DNA from: Pseudomonadota bacterium
GTDB lineage: Bacteria; Pseudomonadota; Alphaproteobacteria; Sphingomonadales; Sphingomonadaceae
Length of the DNA stretch: 5,754 nt
Direction: 5' to 3'
Assembly (NCBI GenBank): GCA_023427285.1
Contig: JAEZBH010000424.1
Coordinates: 1-5,754 of the forward strand
Below, piece after piece: positions 1 through 5,754 of this stretch. Below the pieces are notes generated by a model. That model saw only the letters and a program-made list of their open reading frames with translations. It ran no database searches and was not told the origin of the DNA. Each line of letters opens with the position of its first letter. Within the stretch, counting starts at the first letter, position 1. The position numbers and the translations under genes were made by a program.

Positions 1-908
1 TATTTGCCCACCTCGCAGAACACCCGGCGCAGGGTTCCGGCCCGATCAAGCGCCCTGACCAGATAGCGGGCCGTGATCGGGTTCAGCTCTTCGGGCTGTG
101 CGGCCTGACCGGAGGCGGTACTGAAGGTCACGGCGTCCTCGGCCACGAGGAGGCTGGCGATCGCGGCGGGCGGCGCGGTCAGAACCCGCCCGCGTCGTTC
201 GCTGACGGCAATGTTGACGCCCACCAGCGCGCCGTGGCGGTTGAGCACGGGGCCGCCGCTGATGCCCGCCAGCGTGCCGCGGAAGTCCGGTATCCGCTGC
301 ACCTGCACCCACATCAGCACCGGACTGCGCCCGCGATGGCCGATGGCGACCTGCGCCTCTCCCATGTAGCGGCTGATAACGACCGCCCGTCGCCCTTGCG
401 GGAACCCCATGTGATAACCGGCATCCCCCGGCTGGGGCGGAGACGACGCCAGCTCCAGGGATTGGGGAACATGGGCGGGCAGGTAAATGGCGGCGATATC
501 GGCTTGGGGAATACTGTCGCCCCGCGTGACCGCAGAGGCGAAAAGCAACCCCATGTCCAGACCCACCGTATCGCACCGATCAACGACGTGGTTGGCCGTC
601 AGCCACAGCGTACCGCCGCCCACCTTGAAGGCCGTGCCGTGCGAATTTTCGGGCTTCGGCTCCGTCACCTGAAACAGAATGCCGCCCGGCCCCACATCCG
701 GTTCCGCCTCCGGCATCAACGCCGGTCGGCGGGGCGTTGCGCCGCCTCCGCCCGCCTCAAACAGCCCCGAGCGCCCCCGCTGCTGCATTTCGAGCTGCAA
801 CTCGATCACCAGCCCAGGGGCCACCTCATAAGCCACCACCACCGCCAGCAGAAACAGGCACATGAGGCGCAAAAGGCCCCCGACCAACCGACCCAGAACG
901 TTCAACAT
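1..908 (-). CDS. Membrane-anchored trypsin-like serine protease, open at the left window edge
   Basis: Predicted endopeptidase of the chymotrypsin/HtrA-like fold (trypsin-like peptidase domain), acting on the periplasmic side of the inner membrane. The reading frame gives 302 codons without a stop. The N-terminus (about residues 4-35) is a hydrophobic segment suited to a membrane anchor or uncleaved signal, followed by a Gly/Pro-rich linker to about 75. The catalytic triad is visible in order: His107 in TANHVVD, Asp137 in ADIAAIYL and Ser217 in GISGGPV. The residue before the Ser is Ile rather than the Asp of classical trypsins, so the zymogen-type salt bridge is not expected. No PDZ domain is seen. 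ATG at 908 is the first start after an in-frame TGA, which is also the stop of the upstream DUF350 gene. No clear Shine-Dalgarno is present, so coupled re-initiation is likely. The final bases read TA, so the gene may end one base outside the window (TAA/TAG) or continue. Substrate unknown. Confidence 0.85.
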   Translation of the reverse strand, partial: MLNVLGRLVGGLLRLMCLFLLAVVVAYEVAPGLVIELQLEMQQRGRSGLFEAGGGGATPRRPALMPEAEPDVGPGGILFQVTEPKPENSHGTAFKVGGGTLWLTANHVVDRCDTVGLDMGLLFASAVTRGDSIPQADIAAIYLPAHVPQSLELASSPPQPGDAGYHMGFPQGRRAVVISRYMGEAQVAIGHRGRSPVLMWVQVQRIPDFRGTLAGISGGPVLNRHGALVGVNIAVSERRGRVLTAPPAAIASLLVAEDAVTFSTASGQAAQPEELNPITARYLVRALDRAGTLRRVFCEVGK

Positions 909-914
909 CGCATG

Positions 915-1331
915 TCACACCGCAACAGCGGCGGCCAACAGCACCGCCATAGACAGCTTGAGGCCCGTCACCAGCGCCGCCGCCGCCATGTCGCCGCTGG
1001 CGATGCGTCGCGGCAGGTTGGGCAGGATCAGCAGATCCACCAGCACCGCCACGATCACCTGAACCGAGAGCGTCACGATGCCCCACAGCGCGATGTCCAG
1101 CGCGTTCACCGCGCCTGCAAGGCAGAATGCCAGCGGCAGGGCCAGACTGACCGCAGCGCCCGCCAGCACCACGGCTGCCGCCGTATTGCCTGAGCGCACC
1201 AAGGCCACCTGCCGGTAGGGTGAGACCGCCATGTAGATCCAGAGCGCCGCCACCAGCACAATCACGGACACTGCCAGATGCAGCAGGAGCACCGGCACGC
1301 CCTGAAACAGGCTCTCGACCACCGGCGTCAT
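915..1331 (-). CDS. DUF350 (YjfL/UPF0719-like) four-helix inner-membrane protein
   Basis: Small integral membrane protein of 138 residues, a usual length for DUF350. Four hydrophobic segments lie at about 12-36, 50-74, 80-104 and 114-138. Family-like features are the short polar loop after helix 1 (SPYRQVALVRSGNTAAA, residues 37-53), a Gly- and Ala-rich second helix ending in LPLAF, Trp83-Gly84 followed by a Gln91-containing third helix, the GDMAAAAL entry to helix 4 and an Ala-rich C-terminus. The biochemical role of the family is not established, so none is assigned. ATG at 1331 is preceded by GAGAG at 1338-1342, a weak but well-placed ribosome binding site. The stop lies 6 bases before the serine protease start, so the two are almost certainly co-transcribed and translationally linked. 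A 117-base gap separates it from the DUF2336 gene upstream. The family call rests on recalled pattern, not a profile search. Confidence 0.82.
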   Translation of the reverse strand: MTPVVESLFQGVPVLLLHLAVSVIVLVAALWIYMAVSPYRQVALVRSGNTAAAVVLAGAAVSLALPLAFCLAGAVNALDIALWGIVTLSVQVIVAVLVDLLILPNLPRRIASGDMAAAALVTGLKLSMAVLLAAAVAV

Positions 1332-1344
1332 GGGTCACTCTCAA

Positions 1345-1380
1345 CAGGCCTCATTCCCTGAAAGGAACGCCCAAGGCCTG
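1345..1380. repeat. Inverted repeat in the leader of the DUF350 gene
   Basis: CAGGCCT (1345-1351) and its exact reverse complement AGGCCTG (1374-1380) flank 22 bases, within which TTCC (1354-1357) and GGAA (1364-1367) can form a second, inner stem. On the minus strand this lies immediately upstream of the GAGAG ribosome-binding sequence of the DUF350 gene, so a folded leader could affect its translation. It could also be a protein-binding site or chance in GC-rich DNA. It is not followed by a T-run and does not look like a terminator. The rest of the 1332-1448 gap holds a short GC hairpin (1395-1399 with 1412-1416) whose loop carries an A6 tract, and no convincing promoter. Confidence 0.35.
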
Positions 1381-1448
1381 ACAAGAATCCATGCCGCCGT
1401 AAAAAAGAACCCGGCGATAGAAGGCTGAGTGGGTGTGCGCCCGCGCTG

Positions 1449-2738
1449 TCAGGCGGTGCGGAAGCTGTCCAGAATGTCGGACATCATGCTGGCGGACAGC
1501 GGATAAAGCCCGCCCTTGGCCTGCCCCAGCCGGTTGGCCTCGGGAATCTGCGCCACCAGACGTTGCAGCCCCTCCGCCGTTGCTGCGGAAAGCTGCGCGG
1601 CCCAGCACAGCGCCATGACCGCCGCCGAGGATCCGCTGTTCATGATGCGCTGCGCCGTTGGAATGCCCACTTCGGCCGCAAGACCAAGCACCGCCGTCAC
1701 CAGCGCCGCCTTGCCTTCCGCCACGCTGCGCCGCACCCAGGCATCGCCGAAGCGGCCCGTGCTCAGCACCGCCGCCGCCTGCGCCACCGTGTTGTCCGCT
1801 TCGGGAAGGGTGACGGCATGGTCCAGCCGCCGCTGCACCCGCGCCAGCAGGTTTTCGGCCAGATGCGGCTCCACCTGATTGCGGGCGATCATTTGCTCCA
1901 CCAGCGATGCCGCCACGAACCCGGCAATGCGCCGCATGGCGGAAACGGGCAGGCGCGCCCGCAGCGCCAAAGGCTGATGCCAGCTCTCCTGCGCGGGCGC
2001 GGCATCCAGAATGGCGTCCAGCGTGTCTTCGCGAATCTGGGCGCTGGGGTTGGCCAGCAGCGCCGCCACCGCCGCCGCATCCGCTGACTGCACGATGGCA
2101 TGCGAGAGCCGCTCGCCCATCTCGCTGCGCCCGGCAATCACCGCGCGCGCCCCCGGCGCCGGACAGGTTTTGATGATCGCAATCAGATCATCTTCCGTCA
2201 GCACCGGAGAGCAGGCCAGCACCGGGCCGCTCACGGCCAGCTCCGTATCCTGCGCCAGCTTCAGCGCCACCTCATGGGGCACATCCGGGCTGGACTTGAT
2301 CTCCTCGGCCAGAATCATGCGCACACGCGGCGTCTGATCGACCGCCAGCGCCTCCAGCACCGTCAGCACATGGGCCTGCGCCCGCCGGTTGTCGGCCTGG
2401 CTTGCCTCGGGCAGCAGGCGGGCAACCTTGCGCGCCAGCTGCTCGCGCACGGCGCTGGCCCGGTCCGTCGCCAGCAGGCGGTTCGCCAGATGGGGCGCGG
2501 CCTTGTTGGCGGCCACCACCGCGCGCACGTTCTGGCTGCCTTCCTCGGCAAGGTAATAAAGCACCTCGGGCGGGGTTGATGGCTCTGCCGCCAGGCGCGC
2601 CTTCTCCGCCTCGCTGCCCCTCGTCAGAATCTCGATGGCTTGCCGCGTCTCCGGCCTGGTCTTGCCGGACGTGCGGGGTTGTGCGTGATCCCTTGGGGGA
2701 GAAGACTGCGAGCCCTCCTCAGGCGTTGCCCAGCGCAT
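1449..2738 (-). CDS. DUF2336 domain protein (alpha-helical HEAT/LRV-like repeats)
   Basis: A soluble 429-residue protein with no signal peptide or membrane segment. Residues 1-30 are polar, Ser/Pro/Arg-rich and probably disordered. From about 33 onward it is nearly all alpha-helical, with units resembling HEAT or leucine-rich-variant repeats, such as the parallel blocks near 54-92 (TPPEVLYYLAEEGSQNVRAVV), 135-165 and 220-247 (NPSAQIREDTLDAIL). The segment SPVLTEDDLIAIIK (177-190) is characteristic of DUF2336. Function is unknown; repeats of this type usually bind proteins, and no catalytic motif is visible. Its ATG shares one base with the stop of the upstream diguanylate cyclase (TGATG), with a good ribosome binding site inside the cyclase gene, so the two proteins should be made together. 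That makes DUF2336 a candidate partner, effector or regulator of the cyclase (inference). The DUF2336 assignment is from motif and composition memory. Confidence 0.83.
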   Translation of the reverse strand: MRWATPEEGSQSSPPRDHAQPRTSGKTRPETRQAIEILTRGSEAEKARLAAEPSTPPEVLYYLAEEGSQNVRAVVAANKAAPHLANRLLATDRASAVREQLARKVARLLPEASQADNRRAQAHVLTVLEALAVDQTPRVRMILAEEIKSSPDVPHEVALKLAQDTELAVSGPVLACSPVLTEDDLIAIIKTCPAPGARAVIAGRSEMGERLSHAIVQSADAAAVAALLANPSAQIREDTLDAILDAAPAQESWHQPLALRARLPVSAMRRIAGFVAASLVEQMIARNQVEPHLAENLLARVQRRLDHAVTLPEADNTVAQAAAVLSTGRFGDAWVRRSVAEGKAALVTAVLGLAAEVGIPTAQRIMNSGSSAAVMALCWAAQLSAATAEGLQRLVAQIPEANRLGQAKGGLYPLSASMMSDILDSFRTA

Positions 2739-2748
2739 CAGGCTCCCT
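2738..2748 (-). promoter_or_regulatory. Ribosome binding site and TGATG overlap coupling cyclase to DUF2336
   Basis: Reading the minus strand, AGGGAG (2748-2743), within a purine-rich stretch that continues back to 2752, lies 4 bases before the DUF2336 ATG (2738-2736). The ATG overlaps the cyclase TGA (2740-2738) by one base. This arrangement fixes the DUF2336 start and is typical of translationally coupled genes. Confidence 0.7.
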
Positions 2749-4357
2749 CTCCGGCTGCGGCAAAGCCGCCGCGCCCCTTGGCCTTCACCACGTAAAGCGC
2801 GCTGTCCGCACGCCGCATCAACGCCTGCAACGGCTCATAGGGGTCCCGGCGCACGGCAAAGCCCACCGAGGCGCTGAGCTGTCCCGCGCCCACAGACCGG
2901 CGAATGCCTTCCATGCCGTCCACCACCGCCCGCGCGGTTTCACCGGCGCTCGCCAGATCCGCATCCGCCTGCCACATCACGAACTCATCGCCGCCGAAAC
3001 GGGCAACCACGGCGTTCGGACCGCCCAGTTTGCGCAGCAGCTGCGCAACCCCGCACAGCGCGGCATCGCCCGCCGCATGGCCGCCGGTGTCGTTCAATTG
3101 CTTGAAATGATCGAGGTCGATCAGCAGCAGAGCACCCGTCGTGGCTCCGTCGGCATCCGGGCTTCTCAAGGATCCCAGCCGCTGGGCCATCATTTCCTCA
3201 AAAGCGCGCCGGTTATAGAGGTTGGTCAGGCCGTCGGTGCGCGCCAGCTGCTCCAGCGTGTGCAGGTGGTTGGCCTGCGCAATCGTCATGGCCACATGCA
3301 CCGCGATCTGCTCCAGCAGACCCAGATCCTCCGGGTCCCAGCTGCCCTTGGCCCGCTCCACTTCCAGCCGGCCAACCTTGACGCCCTGAAACCGGCATTC
3401 CGAGCGCAGCCGCTCGGCCTGGCTCGCCGCACCCTTGGGCGGCGTGTCGCGAACCGGAAAGCCATCTTCGATCACCGAATCGCCGTAGCGAATCCGGCAC
3501 ACCTCCGCCTCAAACGCCTGGCGGATCACCCGCGCGGCGTTCTCCAGCATATCCATCGGATCTGTTCCGGTGTGAATGGCGTCCAGCACCTGCCGCAGCA
3601 GCCGATCGCGACGGCAGCTGTCGGCCAGCAGGCGCTCGGCCCGGCGCTGTTCCGTCACGTCGCGGGCAACGCCGCGTGCGCCAATCCATTCTCCGCCGTT
3701 CAGAACCGGCACCGCCGCCACCGACAGGCAAACCGTGCGCCCCATCGGCGTGCGAATCCGCACATCTCGCGGCGGTGTTGCCTTGCGCACGGCAAAGCAG
3801 GCAGCCGCCTCCTCGCCCAGATCGCTCACCTTGCGGCCGGAGAGATCCCACGCGGCAAGCCCGGCTGAGGGCACGCCGCCGCTCACGTAGGCAAAGCGGC
3901 CGTCCGCGTCCGTCACCCAGGCGAAATCGCCCATGGCCTCGGTCAGATTCTTGAACATGGCGCGGGATTCGCGCAGCGCCTCGATCAGCTGGTCCTTCAC
4001 CGTGGTCTCAAGCGCCTGGCACCACGCCACGCGGCGCGCGTCTTCCACCACCACCAGCCGCGTCCTGACGACGAAGGTCCGCTTTGCACCGCCGCCGATC
4101 TCCACCTGCGTCTGCGTCGACACGCCGGTTGCGAGCACGTCCGCCACCACCGGTCCCAGCTGCGCCCATGACTTGGGATCGCCCAGCAGCAGCGAGGCCA
4201 GCTCGTTGCGCATCAGGAGTCGGCCCGGCCCCTCCATCGCCCAGGACGGCCCAAGCGGGTCATCGACCAGCGTCATCAGAGACGCAAGCGGCATAGCCGC
4301 AGGCGCGCCATCTGCGGCTGTATCCTGATGCAATGTGGGAAGAACAATCTCGGCCAT
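2738..4357 (-). CDS. Diguanylate cyclase with PAS, GAF-like and C-terminal GGDEF domains
   Basis: Predicted to make cyclic di-GMP from two GTP. The 539-residue protein has no evident signal peptide or membrane helix, so it is probably a cytoplasmic sensor. Likely layout: a degenerate PAS-like region (about 30-115), a helical linker, a PAS domain (about 132-238, with DFAWVTDADGRFAYVS at 144-159 and the exit motif GVARDVTEQRRAE at 229-241), a divergent GAF-like domain (about 255-362), and GGDEF (about 370-531). The cyclase core looks intact: DGLTNLYNRRAF (375-386), metal-binding Asp in DLDHF (414-418), Asn422, GHAAGD (426-431), the signature GGDEF at 455-459 and SVGFA (497-501). The inhibitory I-site RxxD is absent: Gly and Ala occupy the Arg and Asp positions (residues 446 and 449). 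No EAL or HD-GYP domain follows. The start at 4357 has no strong ribosome binding site. It is first in the minus-strand gene set and overlaps DUF2336 by one base. The sensed ligand is unknown; no heme or flavin-binding residues can be assigned with confidence. Confidence 0.94.
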   Translation of the reverse strand: MAEIVLPTLHQDTAADGAPAAMPLASLMTLVDDPLGPSWAMEGPGRLLMRNELASLLLGDPKSWAQLGPVVADVLATGVSTQTQVEIGGGAKRTFVVRTRLVVVEDARRVAWCQALETTVKDQLIEALRESRAMFKNLTEAMGDFAWVTDADGRFAYVSGGVPSAGLAAWDLSGRKVSDLGEEAAACFAVRKATPPRDVRIRTPMGRTVCLSVAAVPVLNGGEWIGARGVARDVTEQRRAERLLADSCRRDRLLRQVLDAIHTGTDPMDMLENAARVIRQAFEAEVCRIRYGDSVIEDGFPVRDTPPKGAASQAERLRSECRFQGVKVGRLEVERAKGSWDPEDLGLLEQIAVHVAMTIAQANHLHTLEQLARTDGLTNLYNRRAFEEMMAQRLGSLRSPDADGATTGALLLIDLDHFKQLNDTGGHAAGDAALCGVAQLLRKLGGPNAVVARFGGDEFVMWQADADLASAGETARAVVDGMEGIRRSVGAGQLSASVGFAVRRDPYEPLQALMRRADSALYVVKAKGRGGFAAAGEGA

Positions 4358-4382
4358 GAATCAGGTCTTAGCCGGAATGGCC

Positions 4383-4410
4383 TTAACAGTCGCTAAACTG
4401 AGACCACAAT
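4383..4410 (+). promoter_or_regulatory. Candidate sigma70-type promoter toward the nucleotidase and dapD
   Basis: TTAACA at 4383-4388 matches the -35 consensus at 5 of 6 positions, and CACAAT at 4405-4410 matches the -10 at 4 of 6, with a 16-base spacer. A transcript would start near 4417. This leaves about 25 bases of leader before ATG 4442, or about 136 before ATG 4553. No comparably good promoter was found on the minus strand for the cyclase in the same 84-base gap. Confidence 0.35.
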
Positions 4411-4434
4411 TCAATCCGCACAGCGGGCAGTTTA
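4394..4434. repeat. Inverted repeat TAAACTG/CAGTTTA in the divergent intergenic region
   Basis: TAAACTG (4394-4400) and its exact reverse complement CAGTTTA (4428-4434) are separated by 27 bases and bracket the candidate -10 element at 4405-4410. The half-site spacing is long for a single dimer site (34 bases from centre to centre, about three helical turns). It could be a pair of operator half-sites serving both divergent genes, or chance. Confidence 0.3.
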
Positions 4435-4552
4435 AAGAGACATGGACTTAACACGCTGCCGCCCCCCTGCTAAATGGGCGCCGGAGGCGTTGCTGAAGGC
4501 GACGCGACGGGTGTGGCCTCGCGCCCACGAACGGATGGAACGCGCACGGGTC

Positions 4553-5308
4553 ATGACTGCCGCCAGACCTTATGATCTTCCGGCCTTGAGTGCCCACTCC
4601 GGCTCTGGCAAAGGCGTGCTGGATGCGGAGCGAATCGACACCTGGGTGTTCGATCTGGACAACACCCTCTATCACCCCCGCGCCAATCTGTTTGCCCAGA
4701 TCGACCAGCGCATGACCGCCTTCATCATGGAGCTGCTCTCGCTTGATCCGGTTGAGGCGCGTGCGCTCCAGAAGCGCTATTTCCTTGAGTACGGCACCAC
4801 CCTGCACGGCCTGATGCACTATCACGGCGTCGAGCCGCGCCGCTTCCTCGATTACGTGCACGACATCGACCTCACCGTCGTCGGCCCGGATTTGGCGCTC
4901 GCTCATGCGCTGGATGCGCTTCCCGGCCGCAAGCTGGTCTTCACCAATGGCGATGCGCCCTATGCGCGGCGCGTGCTGGAGAAGCTGGGCGTAGCAAGCC
5001 ACATCGAGGCGATTCACGATATCGTCGCCACGAATTACGTGCCCAAGCCGCACGATGCGCCCTACGACCAGTTGCTGGCGGACCACGGCATCGATGCCCG
5101 CCGCGCCGTATTCGTGGAGGACATGGCCCGCAACCTGATGCCCGCCAAGGCGCGCGGCATGGCAACGGTGTGGGTCAACAACGGCTCTGAGAAGGGCGGC
5201 TTTGGGGCCAGCCCTGATTACATCGACCTTGAGATCACCGACGTTTCGGAGTGGTTGTCCAATATTGGGCTGACCAACAGGGCGATCACGCCTGCCCCGG
5301 CGTTCTGA
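4553..5308 (+). CDS. Pyrimidine 5'-nucleotidase, HAD superfamily
   Basis: Predicted Mg-dependent cytoplasmic phosphatase that dephosphorylates pyrimidine nucleoside monophosphates, resembling the yeast SDT1/bacterial HAD-IA nucleotidase group. With this start it has 251 residues, close to the usual 220-250. All four HAD motifs are present: I, FDLDNTLY with nucleophile Asp34 and acid/base Asp36; II, FTNGD with Thr131; III, Lys165 in VPKPH; IV, Glu189-Asp190 in VFVEDMARN. The helical cap lies between motifs I and II (about 45-115), as in subclass I enzymes. The open frame extends upstream to ATG 4442, adding 37 Arg-rich residues that look unlike the family; ATG 4535 is a further option. I prefer 4553 on family length, though neither start has a strong ribosome binding site. 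dapD starts 29 bases after the stop, so the two probably share a transcript. Exact substrate is inferred from family resemblance; other small phosphorylated metabolites are possible. Confidence 0.88.
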   Translation: MTAARPYDLPALSAHSGSGKGVLDAERIDTWVFDLDNTLYHPRANLFAQIDQRMTAFIMELLSLDPVEARALQKRYFLEYGTTLHGLMHYHGVEPRRFLDYVHDIDLTVVGPDLALAHALDALPGRKLVFTNGDAPYARRVLEKLGVASHIEAIHDIVATNYVPKPHDAPYDQLLADHGIDARRAVFVEDMARNLMPAKARGMATVWVNNGSEKGGFGASPDYIDLEITDVSEWLSNIGLTNRAITPAPAF

Positions 5309-5323
5309 TCCAGACTTTTCAAC

Positions 5324-5328
5324 AGGAG
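5324..5328 (+). promoter_or_regulatory. Ribosome binding site of dapD
   Basis: AGGAG, 9 bases upstream of a GTG codon at 5338. This is the only strong Shine-Dalgarno on the plus strand here, and it supports GTG as the dapD start. Confidence 0.8.
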
Positions 5329-5337
5329 AACTTTCGC

Positions 5338-5754
5338 GTGAGTGACATTCAATCCATCATCGAGGCCGCCTGGGAAGACCGCGCCAATGTGAGCGCTGCA
5401 ACCACGGGTGAAGTGCGTGACGCTGTGGAAAGCGCCCTCGGCGCGCTCGATTCCGGTGAGCGCCGCGTGGCCGAGAAGGTGGACGGCGAATGGGTCGTCA
5501 ACCAGTGGCTGAAGAAGGCCGTTCTGCTCTCCTTCCGTCTGAACGACATGGAAGTGATCCCCGGCGGCCCCGGCCAGTCCACCGCCTGGTGGGACAAGGT
5601 GCCGTCCAAGTTCGAAGGTTGGGGCGCAGACCAGTTCAAGGCCGCCGGTTTCCGCGCCGTACCGGGCTCGTTCGTGCGTCGCGGCGCGTTCATCGCGCCG
5701 GGTGCGGTGCTGATGCCCAGCTTCGTCAACCTGGGCGCTTACGTCGGCGAGGGC
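5338..5754 (+). CDS. dapD: 2,3,4,5-tetrahydropyridine-2,6-dicarboxylate N-succinyltransferase, 3' end outside the window
   Basis: DapD transfers succinyl from succinyl-CoA to tetrahydrodipicolinate, a step of the succinylase branch of meso-diaminopimelate and lysine synthesis in the cytoplasm. The 139 codons in the window are roughly the first half of a protein normally about 270-285 residues long. The N-terminal helical domain carries very characteristic stretches: [30 protein letters not shown], a [12 protein letters not shown] block, and [20 protein letters not shown] leading into the hexapeptide-repeat left-handed beta-helix ([16 protein letters not shown] at the edge). Translation starts at GTG with a good AGGAG 9 bases upstream. 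The frame is intact up to the right edge. It follows the nucleotidase gene by 29 bases and could use the same promoter. Other dap genes such as dapE often follow dapD, but none is visible here. Confidence 0.97.
   Translation, partial: MSDIQSIIEAAWEDRANVSAATTGEVRDAVESALGALDSGERRVAEKVDGEWVVNQWLKKAVLLSFRLNDMEVIPGGPGQSTAWWDKVPSKFEGWGADQFKAAGFRAVPGSFVRRGAFIAPGAVLMPSFVNLGAYVGEG

Noticed and set aside
46..576. Minus-strand open frame overlapping the protease in another frame
   Set aside because: The protease frame carries conserved catalytic motifs; this frame gives an Arg/Gly-rich shadow product.
902..913. Tiny minus-strand ATG-to-TGA frame of three codons at the DUF350/protease junction
   Set aside because: Too short to support as a gene; probably chance, although it sits where re-initiation would occur.
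234..1193. Plus-strand open frame of 319 codons opposite the protease and DUF350 genes
   Set aside because: The His/Arg/Gln-rich product has no recognisable motif, while the opposite strand encodes a complete protease triad and a four-helix membrane protein.
826..1344. Minus-strand open frame overlapping DUF350 in another frame
   Set aside because: The product is Gly/Arg-rich without motif, and the alternative frame has clear DUF350 features and a ribosome binding site.
1379..1384. Minus-strand -35-like TTGTCA upstream of DUF350
   Set aside because: No acceptable -10 hexamer lies 16-18 bases downstream, so no promoter is called.
1395..1451. Intrinsic terminator for the DUF2336 gene in the gap before DUF350
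   Set aside because: A T-rich tract exists on the minus strand (complement of 1401-1406), but it lies in the loop of a 5-bp hairpin rather than after it, and only a weak 4-bp stem with a long loop precedes it. Read-through into DUF350 remains possible.
2402..3868. Long plus-strand open frame of 488 codons opposite the cyclase and DUF2336 genes
   Set aside because: It is antisense to two well-supported genes, its product is low-complexity and rich in Arg, His, Pro and Ala with no domain, and such frames are expected opposite GC-rich codons.
5349..5729. Minus-strand open frame inside dapD
   Set aside because: It is entirely antisense to an unmistakable dapD sequence.

Overview
The window looks like chromosomal DNA from a high-GC alphaproteobacterium, probably Rhodospirillales-like. 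The reasons are strong G/C preference at third codon positions, a DUF2336 protein (a family found mostly in Alphaproteobacteria), and a HAD-type pyrimidine 5'-nucleotidase directly upstream of dapD. The genus cannot be named from the sequence alone. I see no mobile element, tRNA, rRNA, CRISPR array or phage gene. Coding density is high, and no gene-free stretch reaches 300 bases.

There are two divergent gene groups. The minus-strand group reads leftward from 4357. It starts with a 539-residue PAS/GAF/GGDEF diguanylate cyclase (4357 to 2738). Next comes a 429-residue DUF2336 helical-repeat protein whose start codon overlaps the cyclase stop by one base. After a 117-base gap come a 138-residue four-helix DUF350 membrane protein (1331 to 915) and, 6 bases further on, a membrane-anchored trypsin-like serine protease (908 to the left edge). 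The protease is still open at base 1; the last two bases read TA on its strand, so it may stop at the very next base or continue.

The plus-strand group reads rightward. It holds a pyrimidine 5'-nucleotidase of the HAD superfamily (best start 4553, alternative 4442) and, after 29 bases, dapD, the tetrahydrodipicolinate N-succinyltransferase of the lysine/diaminopimelate pathway, cut by the right edge after 139 codons.

The space between the groups (4358 to 4441) holds a plausible sigma70-type promoter toward the nucleotidase and a 7-bp inverted repeat around its -10 element. The plus-strand pair is metabolic housekeeping. The minus-strand set looks like a signalling and envelope module: a c-di-GMP synthase coupled to an uncharacterised repeat protein, then a small membrane protein paired with a membrane-tethered protease. 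That the four form one functional system is inference from gene order. The cyclase/DUF2336 overlap and the DUF350/protease adjacency are the two best supported links.
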